From CAKKQX01 sp963734595 (GTDB taxonomy: Bacteria > Pseudomonadota > Gammaproteobacteria > Burkholderiales > SG8-41), in contig CAVTHV010000014.1 in NCBI GenBank assembly GCA_963734595.1, forward strand, positions 186,001 to 250,000: 64,000 nucleotides of DNA. Reading direction: 5' to 3'. Each line of letters opens with the position of its first letter. Position 1 is the first letter of the stretch. Position numbers and translations under genes: made by a program. This document shows positions 1 to 9,340 of this stretch, piece by piece. The notes under the pieces are model-generated. The model worked only from the letters and a program-made list of their open reading frames with translations. It was not told where the DNA came from and did no database searches.

Positions 1-710
1 CTCGTCCGCGCTCCTGACCTCCTGCTCGGAGATCTCGCGCACCTCGTGCGGAATGCTGTTTGCCTGCGCGAGCTCGAGCACCACGTCGTAGGTGATGCCG
101 GGCAGCACCAGGTGGTTTTTCGGCGGCGCGAGCAGCGTGCCGTCTTTCACGACGAACACGTTGCTCGCCGAAGCTTCGGTCAGATAGCCGTCGCGGAACA
201 GCACGGTTTCGGCCGCGCCGGCGTCGACCGCCGCCTGGCGCAGCAGGCAGTTGCCGAGCAGCGATACCGATTTCACGTCGCACTTCAGCCAGCGGTAGTC
301 GGTCGCGGTGATGGCCGGCACGCCGCTTTCCACCAGCTCTGCCGCCGGCGTGACCAGCGGGTTGCTCATCATGAACACCGTCGGCCTGGTGTTTTTCGGG
401 AACGCGTGGTCGCGCCTGGCGACGCCGCGCGTCACCTGCAGGTATACCGACTGGTCGTCGCCGGCATTGCGCGCGACGATGTCGCGGATCAGCCCGGTCC
501 ACTCGGCGTCGCTCATCGGGTTGGCGAGCCGGATGCCGTCGAGGCTGTGCTGCAGGCGCCGCAGATGCTCGGGCAGGCGGAACGGGTGGCGCGAATAGAC
601 GGGAATGACTTCATAGACGCCGTCGCCGAAAATGAAACCGCGGTCGAGCACCGGGACCGCGCCTTTTCCAGCGGCATGAATTCGCCGTTGAGATAGACGG
701 TTTCGCTCAT
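1..710 (-). CDS. dat: D-amino-acid aminotransferase, class IV PLP enzyme (3' end outside window)
   Basis: A fold-type IV PLP aminotransferase that would interconvert D-amino acids and 2-oxo acids and supply D-Glu or D-Ala for peptidoglycan. The start MSETVYLNGEF is typical of the family. After one frame correction near 660 (a base is missing after the codons for EKA) it reads VPVLDRGFIFGDGVYE, then the PLP lysine region DVKSVSLLGN and the cofactor-binding glutamate in YLTEASASNVFVV. About 236 residues are visible and the C-terminus lies beyond base 1. It follows dacC by four bases, an arrangement known from other betaproteobacteria. IlvE belongs to the same fold; the dacC neighbourhood favours Dat. 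Confidence 0.8.
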
Positions 711-714
711 GATG

Positions 715-1877
715 TCAGAGGCCTTTCAGCAGCAGTCGCAGACTGTCCCACCCGCGTCCGAACAGGCCGGCGAGCGGCACGCTCTCCAGGGCCACCACCG
801 GCAGCTCCCTGAAAGGTTTGCCGTCCAGAGTCAGTTTCATGACGCCCACTTTCTGGCCGGCGCCGATCGGCGCCAGCAGCGGCTGCAGGCTTTCCACGGT
901 CGCCTTGAGTTTGTCGGCCTGGCCCTTGGGCAGGCTCAGATACAGGGCGTGCGCGAATCCGGCCTTGACGCTGTTGCCGCTGCCTTTCCACACCTGCAGT
1001 GTAGCGACCGACTGGTCTTTTTGATAGAGCTTCACGTGTCGTAGAACTGGAAGCCGTAGTTGAGCAGCTTCTGGCTCTCGGTGGCGCGCGCCGTTTCCGA
1101 GGCGGTGCCGAGCACCACCGAGATCAGGCGCCGTTCGCCGCGCTTGGCCGAGGTGATCAGGCAATAACCGGCGTTATCCGTATAGCCGGTTTTCATGCCG
1201 TCCACCGTGGGATCGAGCCACAGCAGCCGGTTGCGGTTGGCCTGCGTGATGTTGTTGTAGCGGAATTCCTTGAGCGAATAGAGCGGATAGTACTCGGGAA
1301 AGTCGCGGATGATCGCCGTCGCCAGCAGCGAGAGATCGTAGGCCGACGAGTAGTGCTGCGCATGCGGCAGCCCGGTCGCGTTCTCGAAGTGGGTGTCGTT
1401 CATGCCGAGACGCTGCGCCTCGCGGTTCATCATCTGCACGAACACTTCCTCGCTGCCGGCGATCGCCTCCGCCAGCGCGACGCAGGCGTCGTTGCCCGAC
1501 TGCACGATCATGCCGCGGATCAGCTCGTCGACCGTGACCGGCTTCCTCGGCTCGATGAACATGCGCGAGCCGCCGCTGTGCCATGCGCGCTCGGAAACCG
1601 GCACCGTCTGGTCGGGCCGGATGGTCTTCTGCTTGAGCGCGGCAAAAGTCAGGTAGGCGGTCATCAGCTTGGTGAGCGATGCCGGTTCGACGTGTTCCCG
1701 CGGATTCTGGCTCGCCAGAAGCTGCCCGCTGTTGAAATCGAGCAGCAGATAGGCCTTGGCGGCGAGCGGCGGCGGCGGGGGGATCGGGATTGCGGCGGGT
1801 TGCGCAAACAGGAGCTGGGGAAACAGCAGAACGACAAAGGCAATAAGCAGTCGCATGACCATCGCAAAAAGCGCCAT
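715..1877 (-). CDS. dacC: D-alanyl-D-alanine carboxypeptidase, S11 family (PBP5/6 type), frameshifted
   Basis: A periplasmic penicillin-binding protein that trims the terminal D-Ala from peptidoglycan pentapeptides. It has an N-terminal signal peptide (hydrophobic run LLIAFVVLLFPQLLFA), then the three S11 motifs: SLTK near residue 67, SGN (QSGNDACVALAE) and KTG (MKTGYTDNAGYCL). The C-terminal PBP5_C domain continues in another frame after a base loss near 1040, where FYDT should run into VKLYQKDQS. The amphipathic C-terminal end (GRGWDSLRLLLKGL) is the usual membrane anchor. ATG at 1877 or 1862 are both possible starts; an upstream ATG at 1943 would give an unlikely leader. Confidence 0.9.
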
Positions 1878-1961
1878 TATAAGGGTTTTCCGGTTGCGCG
1901 CATCGCACGGGACTGGAACAATGCGCGCTTTGATATTGGTCATAATGACAGGAGCCAGTCG

Positions 1962-2441
1962 ATGAAGTTCATTCGCAAATCGTGCGGTGCCGTTTTATTC
2001 GGCGCGCTGATCATGATGCCCGCCGTGTCCGGCACCGCACTCTCCGCAGAGACGGTGCGCGCTGCGAATGCGTGGGTGCGGACGCCCGCGCCGGGGCAAA
2101 AAACCGCGGCGGCTTACCTCGATCTCACCAGCGATACCGATGCGGCCCTGATTGCCGCGGAAAGCCCGGCAGCGGGCAAGGTCGAGCTGCACACCATGAA
2201 TATGGACGGCGGCGTGATGCGGATGCGGCCGGTTCCGAAAGTCGATCTGCCGGCGAAGAAAACGGTGAAACTGGCGCCCGGCGGGCTGCACATCATGCTG
2301 TTCGACATCAAGCAGCCGCTCAAGGAAGGCGACAAGGTGCCGCTGGTGCTCAAATTCCAGGGGGCAGGCACAGCGCCGTCAACGGTGAAAGTCGAGGCGG
2401 AAGTCAGGGCGATGGGCGCCGGTTCCATGCACAACCACTGA
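1962..2441 (+). CDS. Periplasmic copper chaperone PCu(A)C
   Basis: A 159-residue secreted copper(I) chaperone of the PCuAC (DUF461) family. These proteins deliver copper to the CuA or CuB site of cytochrome oxidases. It has a signal peptide ending near GTALSA, followed by the copper-binding pattern: a histidine in VELHTMNMDGG, methionines in VMRM, and the HIM motif in GGLHIMLFDIKQPL. The C-terminal tail MGAGSMHNH adds more possible ligands. An AGGAG box lies eight bases before the ATG. A caa3 oxidase operon is encoded in the same window, which fits its role. It is intact and divergent from dacC. Confidence 0.9.
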   Translation: MKFIRKSCGAVLFGALIMMPAVSGTALSAETVRAANAWVRTPAPGQKTAAAYLDLTSDTDAALIAAESPAAGKVELHTMNMDGGVMRMRPVPKVDLPAKKTVKLAPGGLHIMLFDIKQPLKEGDKVPLVLKFQGAGTAPSTVKVEAEVRAMGAGSMHNH

Positions 2442-2525
2442 TCGCGCAACTGCAGCAGCGCATAGCGCATCAGATAGCTGCGGAACTGTTCGAGATCGGT
2501 GTCGCAGCGTTGGCGGCGTCGCCAT
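2442..2525 (-). pseudogene. Possible remnant of an ECF sigma factor N-terminus
   Basis: Reading leftwards from an ATG at 2525, with one extra base near 2508 removed, gives MATPPT followed by CDTDLEQFRSYLMRYALL and QLRD. This resembles the start of sigma-70 region 2 in ECF sigma factors (xLRPYLLRFAxLQLRD). The resemblance ends at the stop codon of the copper chaperone gene, so if real only about 28 codons survive. No downstream sigma regions are present. The match is by eye and short, so chance similarity is possible. Confidence 0.3.
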
Positions 2526-2644
2526 TATTGGCTGCCGGGGGCAGCCATCGGGGACCGGGTTTAGAAATTCAAACAAATCATCAATTTAGAGATTTCCGGC
2601 AAGCGGCGCAACAGGCCGTCCGGGGCGCGCTGCAATGCGTTTCT

Positions 2645-2673
2645 CTTGAAAAGCCGGGATCGGGTCCCATATT
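2645..2673 (+). promoter_or_regulatory. Predicted sigma-32 (heat-shock) promoter of the Hsp20 gene
   Basis: CTTGAAA at 2645-2651 and CCCATATT at 2666-2673 are separated by 14 bases. This fits the RpoH consensus CTTGAAA-N13-17-CCCCATNT with one mismatch. It lies about 48 bases upstream of the hsp20 start codon, and RpoH itself is encoded at 51.3-52.1 kb. Confidence 0.7.
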
Positions 2674-2720
2674 CAGTGTGTCGGCGTTCAACGCCAGCCC
2701 TATTTGAAGGAGATGAGAGA

Positions 2721-3147
2721 ATGGCAAACATCACCCGTTTCAATCCGTTCGATGACTCGTTAGACGAGTTGTTCCGTGGTTTTTTCGTGCGTCCGGTCAG
2801 CTTCGAAGGCCCCGCGGCGCCGGCCCAGTTCCGGGTCGACGTGACCGAAAGTGAAGGCGCCTACGTCCTGCGCGCGGAAATCCCGGGCGTGAAAAAGGAT
2901 GACATCGCCATCAGCGTCGACGGCGACCAGGTTGCGATCAGCGCCGAGGTGAAAAGCGAGAAGGACGTGAAAGACGGCGAACGCGTGCTGCGTTCCGAGC
3001 GCTATTTCGGCAAGGTCTGCCCGCGCTTTCACGCTCGGTCAGCCGGTCGACGAGTCGGGCGCCAGCGCCAAGTATGCGGACGGCGTGCTGGAACTCACGT
3101 TGCCCAAGAAAGCCGCGGTGACCGCGAAGCGCATCACCATCCAGTAA
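2721..3147 (+). CDS. Small heat-shock protein, Hsp20/alpha-crystallin family, frameshifted
   Basis: An ATP-independent holdase chaperone of about 141 residues. The N-terminal segment MANITRFNPFDDSLDELFRG leads into the alpha-crystallin domain (FRVDVTESEGAYVLRAEIPG, then VKKDDIAISVDGDQVAISAE). One extra base near 3018 breaks the frame. Removing it restores RAFTLGQPVDESGASAKYA, the conserved DGVLELTLPKK strand and the C-terminal RITIQ, which matches the I-x-I oligomerisation motif. AAGGAG lies nine bases before the ATG. A sigma-32 promoter lies upstream and a strong terminator follows. Confidence 0.92.
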
Positions 3148-3168
3148 GCAGCCGGTCAAAGCTGGCAA

Positions 3169-3200
3169 GGCGGACGGTCGCAGGACCGTCCGCCTTTTTT
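3169..3200 (+). terminator. Intrinsic terminator after the Hsp20 gene
   Basis: An 11-bp perfect stem (GGCGGACGGTC pairing with GACCGTCCGCC), a GCAG loop and six T residues. It separates hsp20 from argB. Confidence 0.92.
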
Positions 3201-3251
3201 GTTTCCGGCGCTCATGTAAAATAGGCGGGCCTCAAACAACCACGCCCGCCG

Positions 3252-4140
3252 ATGCCGCTTACCGCCTCCACCGCTGCTGCCAAGGCCCAGATCCTCGCCG
3301 AAGCGTTGCCCTATATCCAGCGCTTTCATGGCAAGACCATTGTCGTCAAGTACGGCGGCAATGCGATGACGGACGAAAAGCTCAAAGAGGGGTTCGCGCG
3401 CGACGTGGTGCTGCTCAAGGTCGTCGGCATGAACCCGGTGATCGTGCACGGCGGCGGGCCGCAGATCGACGAGCTCGCTCAGGCGCGTCGGCAAGAAAGG
3501 CGAATTCATCCAGGGCATGCGCGTCACCGATGCCGAAACCATGGACGTGGTGGAGATGGTGCTGGGCGGCCAGGTCAACAAGGACATCGTCAATCTCATC
3601 AACCGGCACGGCGGCCGCGCCGTCGGCCTCACCGGCAAGGACGGCGGCCTGATCCGCGCCCGCAAGCTCAAGGTGCGCGGCGAGGGCGGCGGCGAGGATC
3701 TGATCGACATCGGCCAGGTCGGCGAGGTCGAAAGCATCGATCCGGAAATCGTCAACCTGCTGCACACCCGCAATTTCATCCCGGTGATCGCTCCGGTGGG
3801 CGTCGGCGCGAACGGCGAGTCGTACAACATCAACGCCGACCTGGTGGCGGGCAAGGTTGCGGAAATCCTCAAGGCCGAGAAGCTGATCGTGCTCACCAAC
3901 ACGCCCGGCGTGCTCGACAAGAACGGCAATCTGCTGACCGGGCTCACCGCACGCAGGGTCGACGAGCTGTTCGCCGACGGCACGATCTCGGGCGGCATGC
4001 TGCCGAAAATCAGTTCCGCGCTCGAGGCGGTGAAGAACGGCGTCAATACCTGCCACATCATCGACGGCCGCGTCGAGCACGCGCTGCTGCTCGAAATTCT
4101 CACCGACGAAGGCGTCGGTACCCTGATACGCCGGCACTAA
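3252..4140 (+). CDS. argB: Acetylglutamate kinase, frameshifted
   Basis: Phosphorylates N-acetylglutamate in arginine biosynthesis. It is an amino-acid kinase of about 295 residues: VVKYGGNAM near the N-terminus, the HGGGPQI glycine loop, then VTDAETMDVVEMVLGGQVNK, the substrate region YNINADLVAG and the C-terminal ISGGMLPKISSALEAV. One extra G near 3477 (GAGCTC then CTCAGG) breaks the frame after QIDEL; removing it gives LLRRVGKKGEF. A TAAAAT hexamer at about 3216 could be the -10 element. The start has no clear ribosome-binding site. Confidence 0.93.
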
Positions 4141-4209
4141 GCATGCGGCCCGTGCTGCGGGCGGCACGATCGGGGCGGGATATTCTGACGCAGGTTAGGC
4201 AACGCGACG

Positions 4210-4852
4210 ATGTCGTGGACGAAGTGCTGGATCTTCGATCTGGACAATACGCTGCACAACGCGACGCCCGCATATCTTTCCGCACATCAACCGCGCGATG
4301 ACCGCCTATCTGCAGACGCACCTCGGGCTGGACGAGGCCGCCGCCGGCGAATTGCGCCGCCACTACTGGCAGCGCTACGGCGCGACCCTGCTCGGCCTGA
4401 TGCGCCATCACGATACCGATCCGCGGCATTTCCTGTGGAACACGCATCAGTTTCCGGACCTCGAGACGCATGCTGGTGCGCGAACCGCAGCTGCGCGCGA
4501 CGCTGAGGCGGCTGCCCGGCCGGAAATTCGTGTTTTCCAATGCGCCGGTGCATTATTCGCGCGCGGTGCTGAGGGCGCTTGCGATTGCCGACCTGTTCGA
4601 CGACGTGTTTTCGATCGAGCACACGCGTTACCGGCCCAAGCCGGACAGCCACGGTTTCCTGAGGCTGTGCCGGGCTAACCACTTGCGGCCGCAGCGCTGT
4701 ATCATGGTCGAAGACTCGGCTCGACAACCTGAAGACCGCCAAGCGGCTGGGCATGAAGACGGTGTGGGTGACGGAGGCCGCGAGGGCGCCGGCCTATGTC
4801 GATGTGAACATCACCAGTCTCGCACAGTTGCCGCGCGCGCTGGCTTGTTTAG
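4210..4852 (+). CDS. HAD-superfamily hydrolase, pyrimidine 5'-nucleotidase type, frameshifted
   Basis: A HAD phosphatase like the SDT1/YjjG-type pyrimidine nucleotidases found next to argB and slmA in betaproteobacteria. Motif I is FDLDNTLHN at residues 8-16, the cap follows, motif II is VFSNAPVHY, and the lysine/acidic motifs are RYRPKPD and MVEDSLDNLKTAK. Three extra bases break it, near 4281, 4466 and 4720. After correction it reads about 210 residues. The 3' end is uncertain: the nearest stop (TAG ending at 4852) lies in a frame needing one more shift, while the current frame runs on into slmA. Confidence 0.8.
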
Positions 4853-4867
4853 AGGTGAGGACAAGAA

Positions 4868-5458
4868 ATGGCTGCGAAAACAGGGCAGAGAACAAGCAGC
4901 AGATCCTGCAGACGCTGGCGCAGATGCTGGAAGTCCCCGCGGCGGAGAAGATCACCACCGCGGCGCTCGCCGCCAGGCTCGACGTGTCGGAGGCCGCGCT
5001 CTACCGCCATTTCAGCGGCAAGGCGCAGATGTTCGAAGGATTGATCGAGTTCATCGAGCAGACGCTGTTCGCGCTGATCAACAAGATCAGCAGCGAAGAA
5101 AAAAGCGGCGTGCGGCAGACTCGAGGCGATGATCGCGATGCTGCTCGGCTTTGCGCAGAAAAACCGCGGCATGACGCGCGTGCTGATCGGCGATGCGCTG
5201 GTCAACGAGGATGCGCGGTTGCAGGCGCGCATCAATCAGCTGCACGACCGGGTGGAGGCGACGTTAAAGCAGGCATTGCGCTTCGGCGCGACGCAGCAGG
5301 AAATTGCCGCCGATGTCGACGTCGCGGCGCAGGCCAACCTGCTGATGAGCTTCGTGACCGGCCGCTGGCATCAGTTCGCCAAGAGCGGTTTCAGGCGCGA
5401 CCCGCTGGAGTTGTGGGCGAAGCAGTGGCGTCAGTTGATGGAGGGCGTGATCGCCTGA
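4868..5458 (+). CDS. slmA: Nucleoid occlusion factor SlmA, TetR family, frameshifted
   Basis: A DNA-binding inhibitor of FtsZ assembly over the nucleoid. About 197 residues: MAAKTGQ, then KQQILQTLAQMLEVP, the TetR helix-turn-helix TAALAARLDVSEAALYRHF, and a helical ligand/FtsZ domain ending LMSFVTGRWHQFAKSGF and WAKQWRQLMEGVIA. A base is missing near 4895 and an extra A lies near 5117 just before CTCGAG. The length and C-terminal region fit SlmA rather than a drug-responsive TetR regulator, and the argB-HAD-slmA order supports this. Confidence 0.85.
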
Positions 5459-5494
5459 TCACGCGGGTTTTCGCAACATTTGAGGGGATCATCA

Positions 5495-5827
5495 ATGGTA
5501 AATCTCACGACACAACAGATCGCCGAGCTCCTGGTCGGCATCGCCCGCGCGCAGCAGGCGATCGTCGACGCCGTGGAAAGCGCCAAACCGGGCTTCAAGA
5601 TGGCGCACCTGTTGCCGGTGCTGCAAACCGCGGCGAAGCTGCGCAATACCAGTCACGTGGCGACGCTGACGGATCTGCCGGCCCGTGTGCTGCTGCAATG
5701 TCAGGGGCGCGTCGGCCCCGACATCGCGCTGGTGATGCGCGACCTTGAGGAGATGTTCTCGCCGCCGCCGCCGGTGGCGCCGGACAACGCAGCCGCTGCC
5801 GACTCGCTGGATATGACCAAATCGTAG
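5495..5827 (+). CDS. Conserved hypothetical protein, 110 aa
   Basis: I do not recognise this protein. It begins MVNLTTQQIAELLVGIARAQ behind a GAGGGG box and is predicted soluble. An alpha-helical N-terminal two-thirds is followed by a proline-rich tail (FSPPPPVAPDN). There is no signal peptide or membrane segment. It follows slmA by 36 bases in the same direction and converges with moeB, so it may be co-transcribed with slmA. Confidence 0.7.
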   Translation: MVNLTTQQIAELLVGIARAQQAIVDAVESAKPGFKMAHLLPVLQTAAKLRNTSHVATLTDLPARVLLQCQGRVGPDIALVMRDLEEMFSPPPPVAPDNAAAADSLDMTKS

Positions 5828-5835
5828 CGGCGCGG

Positions 5836-6591
5836 TCAGCGCCCGCCTGCGCCGCACACTGCGCAGGCAGGGTCCTTCTGCAGCCTGACGGAGCGGATCT
5901 GCATGGTCAGCGCGTCGATCAGCAGCAACCGCCCCGCCAGCGATTCGCCGGCGCCGGCGAGTAATTTCAGCGCTTCGGCCGCCTGGATGGAGCCGACGAT
6001 GCCCACCAGCGGGGCGAACACCCCCATCACCGCGCAACGCACGTCCTCGGCTTCACCGGCTTCCGGAAACAGGCAGTGATAACACGGCGACTGGCGGCTG
6101 CGCAGGTCGAACACCGCAACCTGGCCGTCGAAACGCACGCCGGCGCCCGACACCAGCGGCTTGCGCAGCGCGACGCAGGCGCGGTTGATCGCATGACGAG
6201 TGGCGAAGTTGTCGCTGCCGTCGAGCACCACGTCGGCCTCGGCCACCAGTGCCTCCAGCCGTTTGCCCGCGACCCGCTCGGCAAGCGCGACAACGGTGAT
6301 TTCCGGATTGATCGCCGCGAGCGTTGCCCGGGCGGATTCGACTTTCTTTTTGCCGATGGATTCGGTGCGATGCACGATCTGGCGCTGCAGATTGGTGAGA
6401 TCGACCTCGTCGCCGTCGCAGATCGTGATGCGTCCGACGCCTGCCGACGCAAGATAGAGCGCGATCGGCGACCCCAGGCCCCCGGCGCCGACGATGAGGG
6501 CATGCGAGCCCAGGAATTTTTCCTGGCCCTCGATGCCGATTTGCGGCAGCAGGATATGGCGGCTGTAGCGCAGCAGCTGGTCGTCATTCAT
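5836..6591 (-). CDS. moeB: Molybdopterin/thiamin sulfur-carrier adenylyltransferase (MoeB/ThiF family)
   Basis: An E1-like enzyme that adenylates the C-terminus of a ubiquitin-like sulfur carrier (MoaD or ThiS). The 251-residue frame is intact. The nucleotide loop GAGGLGSPIALYLA lies near residue 36, with DLTNLQRQI following. DGSDNFATRHAIN is the conserved carrier-binding stretch, and two zinc-binding CxxC pairs are present (CYHC and CAVC). It lies downstream of gpmI-envC-ctpA, a common betaproteobacterial arrangement. Sequence alone does not separate MoeB from ThiF. Confidence 0.88.
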   Translation of the reverse strand: MNDDQLLRYSRHILLPQIGIEGQEKFLGSHALIVGAGGLGSPIALYLASAGVGRITICDGDEVDLTNLQRQIVHRTESIGKKKVESARATLAAINPEITVVALAERVAGKRLEALVAEADVVLDGSDNFATRHAINRACVALRKPLVSGAGVRFDGQVAVFDLRSRQSPCYHCLFPEAGEAEDVRCAVMGVFAPLVGIVGSIQAAEALKLLAGAGESLAGRLLLIDALTMQIRSVRLQKDPACAVCGAGGR

Positions 6592-6623
6592 TGCGGGGTA
6601 AACTAAACCGATTCACTGCGGTT

Positions 6624-6654
6624 GTAAAACAAACGCCCAGCCAAGGCCGGGCGT
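6624..6654 (-). terminator. Intrinsic terminator after ctpA
   Basis: On the minus strand ACGCCCGGCC, a TT loop and GGCTGGGCGT form a 10-bp stem with one G-T pair, followed by TTGTTTTAC. It ends the gpmI-envC-ctpA run before moeB. Confidence 0.8.
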
Positions 6655-6681
6655 AGTGATGAAACGGGAAGCTCTGGTGCG

Positions 6682-8107
6682 TCAGTTGGTCTTGACGCTG
6701 CTGCGGCTTTTCAGGAATGCCACGGCCTGGTTGAGCTCGTAATCGTTCGGAGAAACAATCTCGCCGGGCTCGGGCCGGAGCAGTTTCTCGTCCACATTCT
6801 TCGGCCGCGGCGCCGGCGTAAAGTCATATTCCGCCGTGGCCGCAGGAGCCGGTTTTTCTACCGGCGGGGTGCTGTTGTCAGTCTGATCGGTGAGGTGCTT
6901 GGTGAGATCGGCCTCTTTCAGCGAGAACCCCGCCGTTTTGTCCGAAGAACCATCATCGAGCGGGATGTCGGGGGTGATGCCCTTGGCCTGGATCGAGCGG
7001 CCGTTCGGCGTGTAGTAGCGTGCCGTCGTGAGCTTGATGGCGGTGTTGTTGCCGAGCGGCAGTATGGTCTGCACCGAACCCTTGCCGAAACTCTGCTGGC
7101 CCATTATCACCGCGCGTTTGTGATCCTGCAGCGCGCCGGCGACAATCTCGGATGCGGACGCCGACCCGCCGTTGACCAGCACGACCATCGGCACGGTCTT
7201 GATTTCAGGCGGAAGACTGCGAATGTAATCGTCTTTCGCGCGGCCGCGCAGGTAGTCGTCGGGCGTCGCGGTGAGGCGCATTTTCGAGTCCTCGGTGCGG
7301 CCGTCGGTATAGACCACCAGCGCTTTCGGTTTCAGGAACGCCGCCGATACCGCGACCGCGCCATTGAGCAGTCCGCCCGGATCGTTGCGCAGATCGAGCA
7401 CGATGCCTTTCATCTGCCCGTGGTTCTGCTTGAACAGGGTGTTGATCGCCTTGGCCAGGGTCTCGCCGGTATGCTCCTGGAACTGGGTGACGCGGAAATA
7501 GGCATAACCCGGCTCGAGCAGCTTGGATTTGACGCTTTGAATCTTGATGACGGCGCGCGTCAGCGTGACCACGATCGGCTTCTGCTCGCCCTTGCGCACG
7601 ATCGTGAGGGTGATCTGGGTGTTGGGTTTGCCGCGCATGCGCTTCACGGCATCGTTCAACGTCATGCCCTTGACCGAGGTCTCGTCGAGCTTGACGATGA
7701 GGTCCCCCGGTTTGAGCCCGGCGCGGGACGCCGGCGAGTCGTCGATCGGCGACACGACCTTGACGAAACCGTCTTCCATGCCGACTTCGATACCGAGCCC
7801 GCCGAACTCGCCCTGGGTGCCGACCTGCAGTTCCTTGAACGCTTCCTGGTCGAGATAGGCGGAGTGCGGATCGAGGCCGGTCAGCATGCCGTTGATGGCC
7901 TCGGTGATGAGTTTCTTGTCTTCCACCGGCTCGACGTAATCGCTCTTGACGCGGCCGAATACCTCGGTGAACGCGCGCAGTTCCTCGATCGGCAGCGGCG
8001 GCGGTGGCGCATCCTTTTGCGCGACCGCGGAAAAATTGAGGCTGATCAGCACGCCCAAGCAGGACGCCGATGGCGATCAGACCGGATTGCTGCAATTTGT
8101 TACGCAT
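6682..8107 (-). CDS. ctpA: Carboxy-terminal processing protease, S41 family, frameshifted near start
   Basis: A periplasmic serine protease that cleaves protein C-termini and in related bacteria tunes peptidoglycan hydrolases. An N-terminal signal/anchor is split by one extra G near 8056; removing it joins MRNKLQQSGLIAIGVLLG to VLISLNFSAVAQ. A PDZ domain follows (GGLGIEVGMEDGF to KPGDLIVKLDETSV). The S41 catalytic core holds the serine in NGGSASASEIVAG and the lysine in QQSFGKGSVQT. An acidic, proline-rich tail ends SRSSVKTN. AGGAG sits upstream of ATG 8107. The neighbouring envC encodes an amidase activator, so the two may act together on cell-wall cleavage. Confidence 0.92.
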
Positions 8108-8134
8108 TACCAACTCCTAAAGAACTCGCGAGCC

Positions 8135-9340
8135 TCACCTTGCGTTTACCCATGTCAGGGGGTCGAACGGCTTACCCTGGTACCGAATCTCAAAGTATAA
8201 ACCCGAATCGGTATTGCCGCCGCTATTCCCGACCGCCGCTATGGTTTCGCCACCGCGGATGGTTTCCCCCACCTGCTTGTAAAGCGTCTCGTTATTGCCG
8301 TAGAGGCTCATGTAACTGTCCCCGTGATCGATGATCAGGAGGTTCCCGAAACCCCTGAGCCAGTCGGCAAATACCACCCGCCCGGCGGCGATGGCATGAA
8401 CCTCCTCGCCAGGCCTGGCGGCGATAAACAGGCCTTTCCAGTTGAGACCGCTGTCAGAACGTGGACTGCCGAAACGGTTGCCGAGTTCCCCGCGCACCGG
8501 CAGATGCAGCTTTCCCTTCAGCTGCTGAAATGGCGTGCCGTCGCCGGTACTGTCGGGCAGGCGCTCGTTTTTGAGGCGCGGGACCGGGGACGGGCGGGAC
8601 GGCGTGCGCGCGATGATCCGGCCCAGTTGCTCGACCAGCTTCGTCAGCCGGTTTTCGTCGCGCTTCAAGGTGCCGATTTTGCGCTTTTGCTGCTGGATGT
8701 CGCGCGCGATCCGGGCCAGCACCTTGCCGCGGGCGCGTTTTTCCTGCTCCAGCCGCCGCTTCTCGACGGCTTGCCGGGCGGTGATCGCGGTGAGTTCCGC
8801 AAGCTGCTGCTCGACCTCCTGCGCCAGTTCCCTGAGCCGGGCGAGATGGCTGCGCAGACTCGCGATCAGCGCGGCGTGGGCGCGCGAGATATAGCTGAAA
8901 TAATGCATCTGGCGCGCGATCTCGTTGGGATTTTCACGATTGAGCAGCAGTTTCAGCGGTTCCGACCGGCCGCCAAGATATTGCTGGTAGAGCAGCTTGG
9001 CCAGCTGCGCCTGCCGCGTCTTGAGCGTCGATTCGTTGTCGCGCGAGGCGGCGCGCAGCCCGGCGAGCCGCTGTTTCACGTCCCGCGATTGCTGCGCCAG
9101 GTCGCGCAGGCTGCGGTTGGCGTCCGAAATCGCGCGCTCCGACTCCTGCAGGGCATCGGCGGCTTCAGTTTTCGATTCCTCGGCATCGGCCAGCCGTTTC
9201 TGCATCGCCTCGATTTTGCCGCGCAGCTCGCGTAAATCATCCCTGGCGCGCGTGGCAGTTGGGGCGGCCGCCGCCGTGGTGCCGGCGCCCAGGAGAAGAA
9301 TGAGCAGCGCAACGAGTCGCAGCGGCCGGCGGGGGATCAC
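8135..9340 (-). CDS. envC: Murein hydrolase activator EnvC
   Basis: A periplasmic activator of N-acetylmuramoyl-L-alanine amidases during septum splitting. A signal peptide (LVALLILLLGAGTTAAA) precedes a long coiled coil (about residues 25-270) rich in Arg, Glu and Gln, and a C-terminal LytM/M23 domain. In that domain the usual zinc ligands are replaced: LNWKGLFIAARPG has Asn where active M23 enzymes have His, and SLYGNNE replaces the HxH end, as expected for EnvC, which is inactive as a peptidase. The GTG start overlaps the gpmI stop (GTGA), so translation is probably coupled. The frame is intact. Confidence 0.92.
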   Translation of the reverse strand: MIPRRPLRLVALLILLLGAGTTAAAAPTATRARDDLRELRGKIEAMQKRLADAEESKTEAADALQESERAISDANRSLRDLAQQSRDVKQRLAGLRAASRDNESTLKTRQAQLAKLLYQQYLGGRSEPLKLLLNRENPNEIARQMHYFSYISRAHAALIASLRSHLARLRELAQEVEQQLAELTAITARQAVEKRRLEQEKRARGKVLARIARDIQQQKRKIGTLKRDENRLTKLVEQLGRIIARTPSRPSPVPRLKNERLPDSTGDGTPFQQLKGKLHLPVRGELGNRFGSPRSDSGLNWKGLFIAARPGEEVHAIAAGRVVFADWLRGFGNLLIIDHGDSYMSLYGNNETLYKQVGETIRGGETIAAVGNSGGNTDSGLYFEIRYQGKPFDPLTWVNAR

